Assembly: GCA_025716815.1 (NCBI GenBank)
Contig: JAIXMN010000033.1
Coordinates: forward strand, 186,001-250,000
Length of the DNA stretch: 64,000 bases
From: Dichotomocladium elegans
Lineage: Eukaryota > Mucoromycota > Mucoromycetes > Mucorales > Lichtheimiaceae
Direction of reading: 5' to 3'
Made by a program: the position numbers and the translations under genes. Every line of letters starts with the position of its first letter. Within the stretch, counting starts at the first letter, position 1. Of this stretch, positions 1 to 11,867 are shown one piece after another. The notes beneath the pieces are model-generated. The model saw only the letters and a list, made by a program, of their open reading frames with translations. It was not told the origin of the DNA and ran no database searches.

Positions 1-1902
1 GAAGTTTGGCTCTCCACGGTTAACAAAGCCGAACGCCGCACCCAAGGCGAAACTGCCCGCATCCGAGAACTCATTAATCGCCACAAGGATGAGTACCTTC
101 AGATATCCGGATACGACAGGCCTGCGTTCCCTTATTTCCAGCAATGTTCTTCTTACGAAGGCACCAAGATTTATACTGCTTACGTGAATAATGTCCACAT
201 GCGGTTCGGGCAACACCTTCGGCGTGTCATCAATGTCATCTTGAATCTTCGTCAGCGAAAAGCCGACCGCAAGCGAGAGTTAATCGCACAGGGCCTAAGC
301 CCCGATCAAGTACGCCAGGACCTTTATGAAACCATCACCCGGCATGCCACAGGATTCAAGCTAGCAATTGCCCGTCGAGGTGTTTTGAGGGAAGACATTC
401 ATGCCGAACCTGGATTTCTTCGGGAAGCATACGATATCCTACAGCCTGTCTTAAACGCTTACCCCCGAAACCACCAATTCCAACACCAGAGTATCTATTA
501 CGATGCCAAGGCCAATCCTATTAAGCATTTCAACGCCTTCTTCCAGCTTGCACGTGTTTGTCAACAGAACGGAATACGCAGATTCAACTGTTTTCCACTT
601 TGTCGCTCGTCGTCACCATGCTACATGGAGATCGATACGAAAATCCTTTGCTACCAATATCCTGGGCAGCAAAATGGAATCCCACACAAGCAATATGGAG
701 TACTGGAGACGGGTTGTAAACCTGAAATCAAGAGCTTTCAAACCCCCAAGAATGCTCCAATTCCGTGGGACTATTCACACTGACGGCGTCGGTGTTACTG
801 TGTTCAAGAAGACAAATGGCCTTCAATCGGGTTTCGGACAGAGATTTGGCACCCAGAGCGAAGATATCGAGTACGTCACCCCACGATAGTCCGGAACGAA
901 GACTATAGAGGACAATGGGTCACCATTGATCCTGGCAGAAGGGACCTGTTGTATTGCGTTCATGAGACCTCTTCACCCGACAACCACCAGACCTTCCGAT
1001 ATACAAAGCAGCTTCAAGATCATATACGCAAGACCAAACGGTACCGCAGACTCCGAGAACGACTCAAGTTAGAGCGACCCGAGGTCGCGTTGGCTGAGCA
1101 GAATCTATCCCAATTTCAAAGTCATACACTTTCCGTGCCCAACTACGACGGATACCTCGCCGCCAAGAACAGGGAATCTCTGTAGTTCTCAAGTCTTTCT
1201 ACGCGACAACCACCCGAACCCACAATTTCTTTTTCGAAAACTTGGCCTGTCAGCGTTTTACAAGAAGCAGCAAGCAGATGAAAAGCTTCTCGACTCTTTG
1301 AATGCGCAAGTTTGGCAGTAGGTCCGTTTTCGTGATGGGAAATTGGTCTGCGCGCCGCATACAAGGGATCACGAGCCTATCCGTGGTGTCGACTTCCGGC
1401 GGCTGTTGAAGAAGGAACAATTGCAATATTTATTTGATCGACGAGTACAAGACAAGCAAGTGCTGCCCCTGTATGTGACAATGAAAGCCTTGCTACCTTT
1501 AAAATGGTTCCTAATCCACGCCCATATCGACGACCCGACGATCTGTCATGGCCCTGCTACGGTATGAAGGACGGGCATGTTGTGTTCTATTTCCAAAAAA
1601 GATTTTAATATTTTGATGTTTTAATAGATGCACAAATCAAAACTGTACAGCAGGCATGGCAGAGGGTGGTGGTCAACCAAGGTTATGGAACCCGGGATCT
1701 GGCGGCGGCTCTCAACATGCATCATATCCTTCGGGAAGATGGTATCATCCCAGCAAGGTTCCAGAGAAGAAATGCTGCACAAGCGTCCGCAGCTGGTGGA
1801 AGACCACACTCACCTGAACCAGAGCAGCGCAGCGTGGGACCACGACGGGCAAGGCCAGGAAGGCCACGAGGTGCACGCTCTGGCGGGTCGAGACGACCGT
1901 AA
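1..1902 (+). pseudogene. Decayed Fanzor (eukaryotic TnpB/IS607-like RNA-guided nuclease), 5' end outside window
   Basis: Reading starts open at base 1, so the 5' end lies off the left edge. Family features appear in order: a conserved N-terminal block ending in CFPL and IDTKI (about 590-650, frame 1), then TDGVGV (frame 2, about 780-800), RuvC-I IDPGRRD (924-944, frame 1), VFVMGNWSA (about 1326-1350, frame 3), HEPIRG (frame 2), LIDEYKTSKCCPC with a zinc-knuckle CxxC-like pair (1434-1472, frame 3), and the RuvC-III-like block RDLAAALN (about 1694-1717, frame 1). The C-terminal tail is Arg/Pro-rich and stops at 1900-1902. At least six frame changes and several stops break the gene. Bases 1560-1627 have GT...AG ends and may be an old intron. 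Fanzors are known RNA-guided DNA endonucleases; this copy cannot encode a working one. The family call rests on motif order recognised by eye. Confidence 0.72.
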
Positions 1903-2062
1903 ACCCCAGCCAAGAATTTTCCGCGTCAGTTATCGCTGACGCACCCAGGATAACCACAGCCCTTCGGGCCAAGCCCCCTTCCTTTGGAAGGACGGTGGGT
2001 TGTAAGTCAACGGGATTGGAGAAGGCGTAATGTTTTCTGCTGACTAACAGGGTTTCATCCAT
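1903..2062 (+). ncRNA. Candidate omega-RNA-like structured 3' tail of the Fanzor element
   Basis: Directly after the Fanzor stop codon the DNA forms closely spaced perfect hairpins: GCGTCAG/CTGACGC (1923-1942), GCCC-TTC-GGGC (1959-1969), CCTTCC-TTT-GGAAGG (1977-1991) and GTTG-TAAGT-CAAC (1999-2011). TnpB and Fanzor elements are known to make their guide RNA from the 3' end of the gene and the adjacent right end, so the position fits. The hairpins are visible in the sequence; the RNA function is inferred. The stems look intact although the coding part is broken. Confidence 0.42.
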
Positions 2063-2229
2063 GGATGCGAAATCCTTTTACCTATTGATACGACAAATTT
2101 ATATAATTCAATGCGACGACATTTATTTTTGAAAATAAAGTATAAACATAGATGAGTAAGAGAGCAAGGGACTCGTTGAACGGACAGGGATGTGTATTGT
2201 AGAGAGGTAAAAATGTAGGAAGGGAATGT

Positions 2230-5200
2230 TTATGGGCTCTGTGAACCGATCTTGCCCCGTGCTTGCCTGTCAGCTTGGCGCTTGACAAGGTAATTGAGTT
2301 TGTCCATGACATCCTCAAGCTTTGCCTTTCGGTCCTGCAGGTCGAGGTGCTTCTGGACGGGTGGGTTCTCTCGGGCAAACTGCTGGATCTGTTGGCGGTT
2401 CATCTGGTATACCAAGCGATTGTCAACCTCGCGGGGGAATTGAAAGAAGAACTCGTTCAGGAGCTCGACCTGGATAAACATTACAGCCTGTTTCAACCTG
2501 TAAGTCATGGTTCAAAGAAAACACACTCCGTTATTACCGTGTACGTTAACTTCTCGGCAATCACATTGAGGAACGCTTCGGGACAATACTGCTTGTTCTC
2601 TGCAGATTTGCACTGTCTGCTCTTGAGGGCTGCAATACGGTACTTGAGGATCATCGATCGATCGCGCAGAAACAGCGCTTCCTTTGCCTTCTCGAGGATC
2701 TTGGGGTTGTAGAACGGCTTCACAATCTCTTCGTCACCCTCTCCAAAGATCTGCTCCTCTGTCGACCTGCCGCCCTCGTCCGCAATCTGCTGGAGCCGCA
2801 GCTGGCGGCGATCATCTTCTCGCTCCACATCGAGCAGGTACTTGATCGCACCCTTGAGCTTCTTTTTGCCAACTGCATTTTTTATCGAATTGGCCATTTG
2901 ATCACACATCTCAAGCTCCTTTTCGAGCAGCGCAATCGATCGTTTCACGCCCTCGCTCCATTCCATGTCTGTCACCTCGACCTGAATGCCTTCAGCTTCC
3001 TTTTCTCATGCAGGCCATTTTTCCCATGCTACTAACCTCGTACTTGTACGGCTTGATCGTATTCTCCACCTGATCACTCGTCGTCAAAAACTTGCTCCGC
3101 AAGATCTCGCCAGTAAAACTCAGGATCTGTTTGCGCGTCTCGGGATGGTATGAGAAGGGATCAGCATTCGCCAGGCGCTCCATGTTACTCATGAGAACAT
3201 CCACGACAAGCTGTGTCGTGGACCGGCCAATGCCGCTCTTTGTCAGCGCCGCAGACGCCAGATCAATCTTATAGAGCCAATAAAAATCGTCTACGGTCGC
3301 CTTTGGTAGCTCTGCGATCTTTGCATCGGACCAGTATTGTTCGGCACAGATGTCGAGGACGCGTTGCTCCAGCATGGTGCGGACCTCGTGGCGCACCTGA
3401 GGCTTGCCGAAGCGGTTTGAGAAATCCTTAAAATTATGCTTGAGCGAGTCGATCGTCTCGGCCACATAGGATTCAGCCGTAACGCGGCGGTCGTTGTACT
3501 GGACCTTGAACTGATACCGTGCTTCTTCGAGCTCCTGCTGGACTGCATCCACAATACCGTAGAGCGATCGACCCATGCTTTGCTCAAGCACATTCATCAG
3601 CTTGTGGCGCAGGGTCGCAGTGCCGACCTGGATGTCGCGTTGGTTGTAGATGAGATGGTTCTGGAAAAAGTCCTCCTCATTCTTGATAAGTGCATTGGTC
3701 ATATTGCCTCCCGATCGCACATTATCGGGCGACCTGCACACAACACCAATGTAACCAAGATGAAGCGGATAGTCCGCGTTGCGAAGTACGGCAGCGCCTG
3801 CCTCGGGCGTCACAAGGTCCATCTTCGTGATTACACCAATCGTGCGCAGGCCGAGCGGATCGTTCTTGCGACTCGCACGGAGCGCGGGTGAGTTGGCAAG
3901 GTCGACGTTCGCAGCACACACTGCAAGAATAATGTTGGGCCCACGGATGTACTTCTCACAGAGTTCTTCGATCTTTTGTTTGAGCATCTCGGGTTGATTC
4001 TTGTTCGAGATCTGGATGTATCCCGGCAAGTCAATCAGCGTCAGATCAGGCACATTGGGCGAATAGATCTTCAGCTCAATGGGCTTTTCGGACACACACT
4101 CCGACTCGGGCACAGCCAAGTTCATGTCGATGAGCGTCTTTTGGACCTTCTTGAAGTCGCGCATCTTCCCCAGGCCGAGTTGAGGGAATTCGCCATACTC
4201 CTCGTCTTCCCCGGGCGTATGGATAAGCGTCAACTCAATCGGGCGTCGAGTCACCATGTTCGACCCTCTTTAGTACGCGCATGATTTAGCGAATCCCACA
4301 AAGACAAAGAGAAACACGTCTTGCTGACTGCGGCTCTTGCTCCTCTCGCCCTCCCTCCCCCCGAAACCCGCTCGCTCTCTCGCAGGATGATTCTTACTTT
4401 GGCAGAAATTCATGTCCGACGATGGCCTCCAACACCGAGCTCTTGCCGGAACTCTGAGAGCCGATGACGACAATGCTCGGGAGTTTGAGGGTTTCGTTAT
4501 GATCGATCGATAATAGAATGCTGCGAATCTCAATCAGCTTCTTGGTGAGCATCATGAGCTGCTCGTCCTGGTGTCCACCGCTATTCGCCACGCCTTTCTT
4601 CTTTTTCGTCTTTGGGATTTCCTGCTCGTCTTCGGTCTCGCTCAGAAACGCAGCTCCCGCCGCCGCTGCGGCGGCCGCTGCGGCCGCGTTAGGATCACTT
4701 CCTCCGCCCCCGCCGCTGTTCTTGTTGCCTCCCTGCTTTTCTCCCTCATCTTTTGCAGCCTCGGCGCTGTCAAATTTGTGCGTCGTCGAATGCGGCTCTT
4801 CGAGAGGCCTGTTGCTCGTCAACGACGCCAAAAGCCCCTTGACAGCATCGGGCACCTTGAGATGGATCTCCGGGATCGAAATATCAAGCTCTTCGGCTTG
4901 TTCCTGAAGAACACTAAACATCTTTTGTGCCTCTCGCACGCCGTCCATGACAAATGCCGTGCCCTTGTCCGTCCAATCTGTGCATGCGTTCATTGCAACC
5001 ACCCGCATGCACACACACGCCGGAGGGTAACAAAGGACCTGTTAGCAAACCATACAACCCATTATTCCTAAGCCCCAAAAGTCCTCTCCCCCCCCTCAAG
5101 AAAAAAGAAATGCACCTGATATCTTGTTGTTCGCTAGCGTCACACCAGCCACCGTTGTGCCTGCAATCAACGTAGGAACGCGAAGTCCAGAAAGCACCAT

Positions 5201-5482
5201 GCGTGGCACAGATGAAAATGCAATAGTTCTGACCTGAACCGCCGGCAGACTAGCAGCGGCATGTGAGAAGAACCGGGCTCGGGTCGGATGCTGAAGCAAA
5301 GGAATCGCATGGAGATGATGGACGTCTTTGGTGACATGGTGGCCGAGACGATGGTATTGGGCTTTTGTTGTGCAGCCTACTGCAGTGGTTGTGCGGCCGC
5401 TGGCTACAGCGGCAAACAGAAAAGCGCCATTACGACCTGAAGTAAACGGGACCAGACGGCGTTTAAGTATGCTAGTTATCAT
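2230..5482 (-). CDS. MGM1: Mitochondrial inner-membrane dynamin-like GTPase (Mgm1/Msp1/OPA1)
   Basis: Exons 5482..5116, 4977..4398, 4267..3037, 2981..2545, 2497..2230 give 960 residues. The family drives inner-membrane fusion and cristae shape. The start at 5482 is chosen because [10 protein letters not shown] begins a typical basic presequence; an upstream in-frame Met at 5545 would add a less likely leader. A hydrophobic segment lies at about 102-117. A poly-Ala stretch (about 219-232) sits before the GTPase domain, where yeast Mgm1 has its rhomboid-cleaved segment. P-loop GSQSSGKS is at about 295, G3 DLPG and G4 TKMD follow, then dynamin stalk and GED-like sequence. The join across intron 3 restores YKYEVEVTD and that across intron 4 restores AEKLTLKQAVMF, both family-like. 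The gene lies tail to head behind OCT1, 296 bp away. Call is very secure. Confidence 0.95.
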
Positions 5483-5778
5483 TATCGCATTCCCAGCTTC
5501 TGGTCTATGTGGATATGTATCTTTCGAAGCGTCAAAAGCAAACAAGGGAAGGCGATACGTAAAAAAGTCGACGCTTTAATGAAAAAAAAAAAAAAAGTGC
5601 TGCGTTTTTTTTCTTTCCAAAAGCAATTTGCCCGGTCAGAAGTCCGACCTAAGGTTCAGCTCACGTGATAAAAGCGATCAAAAGCAAGAAGGTGCTCGTC
5701 TCTATATGTTTGATTTATTTACACTCAAAGCGCGTTTGTGTTTCTTCGTTCCTTCCTTGCGTCAGACATCTCATAAAC

Positions 5779-8276
5779 TCATACATCAATGCCCCAATCG
5801 CCCACAGTACGCATCGCATCTTCATCTCCCTCTGCAAGACGCTCCGCATCCGCTCCTCCGAGAACATTTGCTACGCACTCCCATGGGTCCTTTGCACCGC
5901 CCCATACCAACAGGTTGTCACGGAACGCCAGCCCCTGCTCACGATCAAGCGGGTCTTTCTCAAACCGCTTCTGCCAAATCCGCCGAGCAAGTGTGCGATC
6001 AAATAGATACGAATAGTAGCCTGCACCGTAGCCAAAGAGATGTTCAAATTGGACAGGCCACATTGTATCTGGCACGCTTGGGAACAAGCCAAACTCGTCC
6101 TGGAGGGTGTGCCAGATGGCCATACTATCGAAATCGGCTTCTGTGATCTTCGAGTGATATTGCTGATCCAGCAGCGCCATCACAATCTGACTGTTTGTCT
6201 CGATGCCGTTGAAACGCTTTTGTTGCTGCAAGAATGAGTTGATGGCTTCGGGGGAGTAATGGACGCTGCTTTCTTCGGAAGACGAAAAGAGAGGGAGGAC
6301 TTTGGGATGCCAAACAAAGTGCTCCATCAGTATGGAAGGCAGCTCTACAAAGTCAGTTGCACAACGCGTGCCGGATACATTGTGAAAGTCGGTCCGGCCA
6401 AGCATCGAGTGCATAGCGTGACCCATCTCATGGAAGAGTGTCTCGACCTCAAACATGGACAGGAGCGCACCCGAGTTGCCAGCCCGATTGAAGTCACACG
6501 TCAGCGCAATGATCGGCAGCTGAAACTTGCCTTCGCGTCCGCGGATCGTGTCTTCGGATTGGGACATTGGCGGCATAAACTGGTCTGGAGATACGTCCTG
6601 GTGCGGGAATGCGTAGCGGATATCGTTTTCGGCATCATCGTCGTCGACGCGGCGTGAGGTTCGCACGGTATAATGCGCAGCGCGTGTCGTCTTTCCCGGC
6701 CGTGAGAACAAATCGCAGTAAATCGTGCCGATCTTGCTGTCCCGTTCGCAGACGACATCTAGTTTCCGGACATCCTCGTGCCAGGACTCACCTGGCATTA
6801 GGGGAGAAGGCACAAACTGGACGCCGTACATATGGCCAAAGAGCCTGGACAAGCCTTGCATAACAGATCCAACAGAAAAATAGGGCAACGCTGGCGCTGG
6901 GCCATGTGACATGCGCTCAGTCACGTTGGACACATGCATATAGTAATCGCGGTCCCAAGCGTTGATGGTCGGTGCAGTTTTGAGACGCAGCGCCTTCTTC
7001 TTGACTTGCTGTAGAATCTTAAGGTCGCGCTCAGAAGCGGGGGCTTGGTGGCGAAGCAGTGTCCTTAAGAACGCGTTCACGTTTTCTGTTACATTGTTCA
7101 GCACCTTGTGTATGGCTCATGATTGTACGGTTATTACCTGGATTCTTGGCCATCTTATCCTGCAGCTGCAGCTCGGCATACGAGCCTCTGCCAACCAGAT
7201 TCGCGAGCTCTGCCCGGGATAGCATCAGCCGTTCTAGGGTAGAGACGCTCTCTTCTGTCGCCGAATTGATGGCCTCAAAGGCTGCCTTGCGGACATTTTC
7301 ATTGTCGGCATACTTTAAAATAATCTGACACTCGGACGATTCTGTCGGCACATAGAGATAGCCGTCTTTGATAGGGTAACTGCGCACAATGGACTGCGCA
7401 AGCCCTCCTAGCGCAGTGGGGTCCAGCTTGAGATGGGTGATGCCGCGCGGATCTTGCTGAATGAAGTCGCGGCCACATTGGATGATCCTGTCCGACAATT
7501 CAACAAACTTGGACCGATGCTTGTCGGACAGGTGGATCCCAGACTTTTCAAAGTCGCGCAGAAATACAATGGCTGCTGCGTGTTCATCGGCCGAGAACCC
7601 TGCCACGATCGACTTATCGCCTAGTACTTGGGATAGAACCTGGCATTCCCTTCTTAATCTCACCAACAAATACGTGATCTTTTCTAATTGTTACCTGGTG
7701 CATCCGTGTATCCGTATTGAGTGTATTCATGAAAAAACACAGGTCATTGTAGGCTTTGTTCGCCGCCTCCATGATAGTATCGTCTGGGTGCACATTTCGT
7801 ACAAATTCAGCCATGTCGATCACGCTACATAACGTGTCTGAAAGTCGATCGAGGTTCTTGACCACTCGTTTCATCTCCTCTGGTCCATTCTCTGGTGCCC
7901 GCCAGATCCGTTCTACGATCAGCTGCGCCCGTTGGATCGCTTGTTCAGTCGCATACGCAAACCCTTCCGTATCTGTGAAATGCTGGCTCCCGAGCAATCC
8001 CACAGGCTTATGCTGTCCTCGATGGGAATCCAACTGCCGCTGCTGATTCCAAATATCTTTGTCGTCGAAGATCATTCGAAGGTGTTCGTTGTTGTGGGAC
8101 CGACGGCTGCTCATGTCGTTGCCTAGATCCGAGGTAGTCTTGGCATTCACCTTATGTAAGCTCCAAGTATTACGTTTCAGTATGCAAGAAGAATAATGAG
8201 GAAATGAGCTACGGGAGGTTGAAAGGATGCCATTGTTATAGCGGGCGAGAGCTTTACAGGACCAGTGAAAGGACAT
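5779..8276 (-). CDS. OCT1: Mitochondrial intermediate peptidase (M3 metallopeptidase)
   Basis: Exons 8276..7695, 7639..7138, 7085..5779 give 796 residues, the usual family length. The enzyme removes the N-terminal octapeptide from matrix proteins after MPP cleavage. The zinc site HEMGH is at about 580-584, with the family-typical GTRCATDFVELPS shortly after. The N-terminus is rich in Ser, Arg and aromatic residues with few acids, fitting a matrix presequence. Splice sites were chosen by phase: MHQ|VLSQVLGDK at intron 1 and KNP|ENVNAF at intron 2, the latter using an acceptor 15 nt or more inside an apparently open stretch. It is upstream of MGM1 on the same strand, so two mitochondrial genes are neighbours; separate promoters are likely. 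Confidence 0.95.
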
Positions 8277-8635
8277 TGGCCAGAAAATGAAAAGAAGTAG
8301 AAAAAAAGGGGGGGTGGGCGTCGGGTGGCGGAAGGGAACAAGTTCCGCAATTTGTATTCCAGGAAAAATATAAGTAAAACTGGTCTACTGATCGATCCAT
8401 CAAGTTCATCGCGCTCCTTCGACCATTATTATTCAACTTTATTTTCAGCACCCCAGCCTTCTCAGACATCAGCTTGGGAATGGAAAGATAAGGTTAAAGG
8501 AGCAGACGTATTTTTATAGTGAGTTTGTCGATCTTCTGTGCGACGTTTTTTCTACGACTGTGAACAGAAAATTCAAGGACCTAGAGCATGGCATTAACGT
8601 ACTGCGAGAGTGAGCCGTCACGTCTTCTTTCTACC

Positions 8636-10580
8636 CTATGTCCCCGAAATATCGTCATTGCTACTCTCGTTATTATTGCCCTTCAGCTGCTGGTTCAGTG
8701 CATCGATCTGTTGCCGGAGACGCTTCATTTCATGATCTTTCCGCTTGTTTGCTTCCTTGAGTTTCAAAATATATTCGTACGAGTGCTGGATGAGTTCCAC
8801 CTTGCTCATCTGTTTGACCTCTTTCTCTTTGCTACCCCGTCGCTCTTGCCCAGCCGGCATCACCTCCGCCGTTCCTGTTGGCTGATCACCATTGTTACTA
8901 CTACTGCTACCACCTTCATACTCTTCATCAGGAAACACTGCGTCTGCAATTTCCTTCCGAAGCGAATCAAAGCTTTGCTTCAGCGTGTCCCGACGTCTTT
9001 GCTCGGCCACCTTGTGGGCAGACCGACGCGTTTCTACACCTGACTGGAATGTAGATGAGAAATCGATTCCGAGACTCTTTGCTTTGCCCTCCCGCATGTT
9101 TTGATAGTTGCTCTTGCTCGCCAGGGCCGCTGCGGCTGCTTCCTCTTCATAGGCATTAAGGCGCTTGCCGTTCGGCTTGAGCGATGGGGAAATAAGTGGC
9201 TTTAATGCACGTGGCGAGGACGTGACCAGCTGAGGACGTAAGGCAGCTGGTGATAAGAGCACTGGAAGGGTTGGATCGGATGAAGAAAAATGGGGTGATA
9301 TCATTGGGACTAAACCAGGCGACGTGAAGGCCCCAGAAGCCCGCGACATACGTCGGCGTTTTGACTTCACCGGCGTTATTTTCTTTGTCGCCGTGGGCGG
9401 CTTTATCTCGAGCATAGCAGCCGGAAGAGATCCCATATTGTCAACAGCAGAGCTGGATGCCGCTGATGCCATGTTGTTTGTGTAAATTGCTGAATTAGTT
9501 GGTGTGCCTGCGCTGTGCTGGCCGAGCTTCATTAGGAGTGACGGGGTTGCTGGAGCAATGAATCGGTCGTCTGCCGTGGCAGCAGGTGCTTTCACAGATG
9601 TACCACTAGCAGCGGTAGTAGTAATAGCGGCTACAGTGGTAGCGGTTGCAGGAACACTAGATGAGGAGGAGCTGCCGCTCTGTCTTTGTGGTAAAAGTGA
9701 CTGGGAAGAGGAGACCACTGCGGTGTCCAGGTATGGTGAACTCTGTATATTTGACGAACTGTGAGCTGCCGAATTTATATCGGAGGAAACAGGCTGTGTA
9801 GAGGGGGAGGGCGGTAATTGCTGGTGGTTATGGAGATATCGGTGCGCGTTCCGGAGTTGTTGCTGTCGATGTTCGATTAAAGCTAGTTTTCGTTGAAGAT
9901 CATCTTCGGATATATGGTTTTTAACAGCATCGCTATCTTCGTTTTTGGATGCATCTTGAGCTTGTGTCAATACGCTCTTGTGGTTGTGTTGAGATGTTGA
10001 TACGGAGTGCATTGCTGGGGATGTTAGTGGTGAAATAAGATGCTCGTCGCTCATTGCCGCAGCCGTATTTCCAGTGTTCCCTCGAGAATGTTGCTGATGA
10101 GGGAAAGGGGAATTATTGGCCGGTAGCACGAGTGGGTAAATGGCCTCCTGCGTTTATTCAGGTCTTGTCAGATGAAGATATCATTTCTTATCAGCTTAGA
10201 AGTTCCCCCAATACCTCATCATTAACCATGCCCGTTGTTGTCATATCAGCATGTGAAGTTGACTGAAGCATAGGTGAAATAAGATAGTCAGGATTGTGAC
10301 CAGCTAACATGGGGGTATGATTGCCAAGGGGATCATTGACAGCGTGGAATGGGAGCATGTGATAAGCCGCTTCTAGAGTTTGTGCGTGGGAATCATAATG
10401 GGCAGTGCCTATGGAGGCAGGATCGACATGATTAAAGTCCGAGGATGCATCGGCAAAGGAGAAGAAATCAGCACTGGTGTCGATAGGATTTTGTTGTTGT
10501 TGCTGCTGATCGGCGCTCGTACAAGGTATCTTGAAAGCATCATGTGAACTTCCGAAATTGTTGTATGAGCTGAAATGCAT
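8636..10580 (-). CDS. bHLH-leucine zipper transcription factor
   Basis: Exons 10580..10215 and 10147..8636 give 625 residues. The basic region RRSAHKVAEQRRRD (about 493-506) carries the H, E and R spacing of class B proteins that read CACGTG E-boxes. Helix 1 is followed by an unusually long Ser/Asn/Gly-rich loop of about 45 residues, then helix 2 (SKVELIQHSYEYI) and a leucine-zipper-like coil to near the C-terminus. The rest is low-complexity Ser/Ala/Thr/Gln, typical of activation regions, with a Gln run near the N-terminus. The intron join gives MVNDE|EAIYPL. The ATG at 10580 overlaps a good 3' splice site (CTAAT branch, then TTTCAG), so an upstream exon could exist. The exact orthologue (Pho4-, Rtg3- or Cbf1-like) cannot be decided. 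Confidence 0.85.
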
Positions 10581-11867
10581 GGAGGTTAATTAGAAGTGCA
10601 GGATGAAGAATCAAAAGGAAAAGAGAAGGCAATGCAGGAAGCCGGCAGTCGGTTGATTTGGCTGGTAGTTTGTTATCTGTGAGTACAGAAAGCCCGAGAG
10701 GCGCTGGAATTTATTCATCAGTCGTGTACGCGGGACTGGTTCTCCGAGTGTTATGATATAGCGGCATCACTCCTCTTTCTTTTGGTACTCAAGGCCTCGA
10801 GTCCTTGAACCGAAACACCTTCTTCTGTCTGGAATATGTCTGTCCACCTTTTGTTTTGTTTGTCTTTTTGGTTCCTACTTTATTGGCGAAAAAGCCAATG
10901 GTGGCGTAGAAGCTCCTATTCAGGGAACATATTTATACATGTAATGAAAGCATTCGAGCCTCTTTAAAAAAGTACATGTGTACGTGGCTCTCTTACCACT
11001 ATCACTTGTAACTAGGATAACTATTACTTACAAAAAGCTAATACCGTCAACTATATAATTTTAGACACAGCGCCTATGGCTGCCTCTTCCATAACACAAA
11101 GAACTTATTGTTCACTTATGCAACGAACCTTAATTCTCTGTAGGTGGCACGTCCCCTTCCCGCAAAGCCAATTTTGGTTATTCTTTCTTTTATCTAGCTC
11201 GAAACACGGTTCTTCCCGAAAAAAAAAACTACGAAAACACAGGTCTGAAGGGCAACTATCTCGCAGACAATTGCTTCTTCGTTTCAGATCCATCGTAACA
11301 TGGCTGTTGCAGGAACAGATCCAAGAATATGACAGCTAAAAATAAGGCGGATATAGGGAAGATCTTTTCTAAGAGAGAACTCAGCGTTCCACTGTACCTT
11401 ATGTGTTGGACTAACCGAGAAGACCATTGGAAACGGACACAGCTAGCTCTTTCGCCGGTTGGCGTTTTTCAAAGGCTGGAAGTCCATACGTACACTATCG
11501 ATAATACTCATACGTTTCTTGCGGTACATAAGGCGTACATATCTCGAAAATAATAATAGTATGTAGTCATATCTATTGGAGTGGGGAGAGCGTTTTCATG
11601 GACGTCTTTAAATATACATCGCTGTCCTGTCTAGCAAAAAAGTTGTACGTTATTACACGGCGTTTTACGTGTTTGGTAAGTGCATGCATGCCTTATCGCT
11701 CTGCCAATCTAAATGGGGATATGTCAGGTGTTCTCTCCTGTTACCTTGGCAACCGCTTAATTTAGATCAACCGCAGCAACTTTCACCAAGGTATTTAAAT
11801 AGAGTTTCCACCCATTTATTCTTGTGGTTGCTTCTCTTCTACTTCTCTTTTCTTTTCTCCTTTACCA
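10581..11867. other. Divergent intergenic region
   Basis: It separates the bHLH gene (minus) from the septin-like gene (plus). A TATA-like TATTTAAATA lies at 11792-11801, about 70 bp before the septin-like ATG, followed by a CT-rich leader. No convincing coding sequence was seen. The side next to the bHLH gene may hold a leader intron. Confidence 0.5.

Noticed and set aside
2263..5071. Several plus-strand open frames of 60-166 codons across this stretch
   Set aside because: They lie antisense to MGM1, whose domains and splice joins are clear; their composition mirrors the opposite strand.
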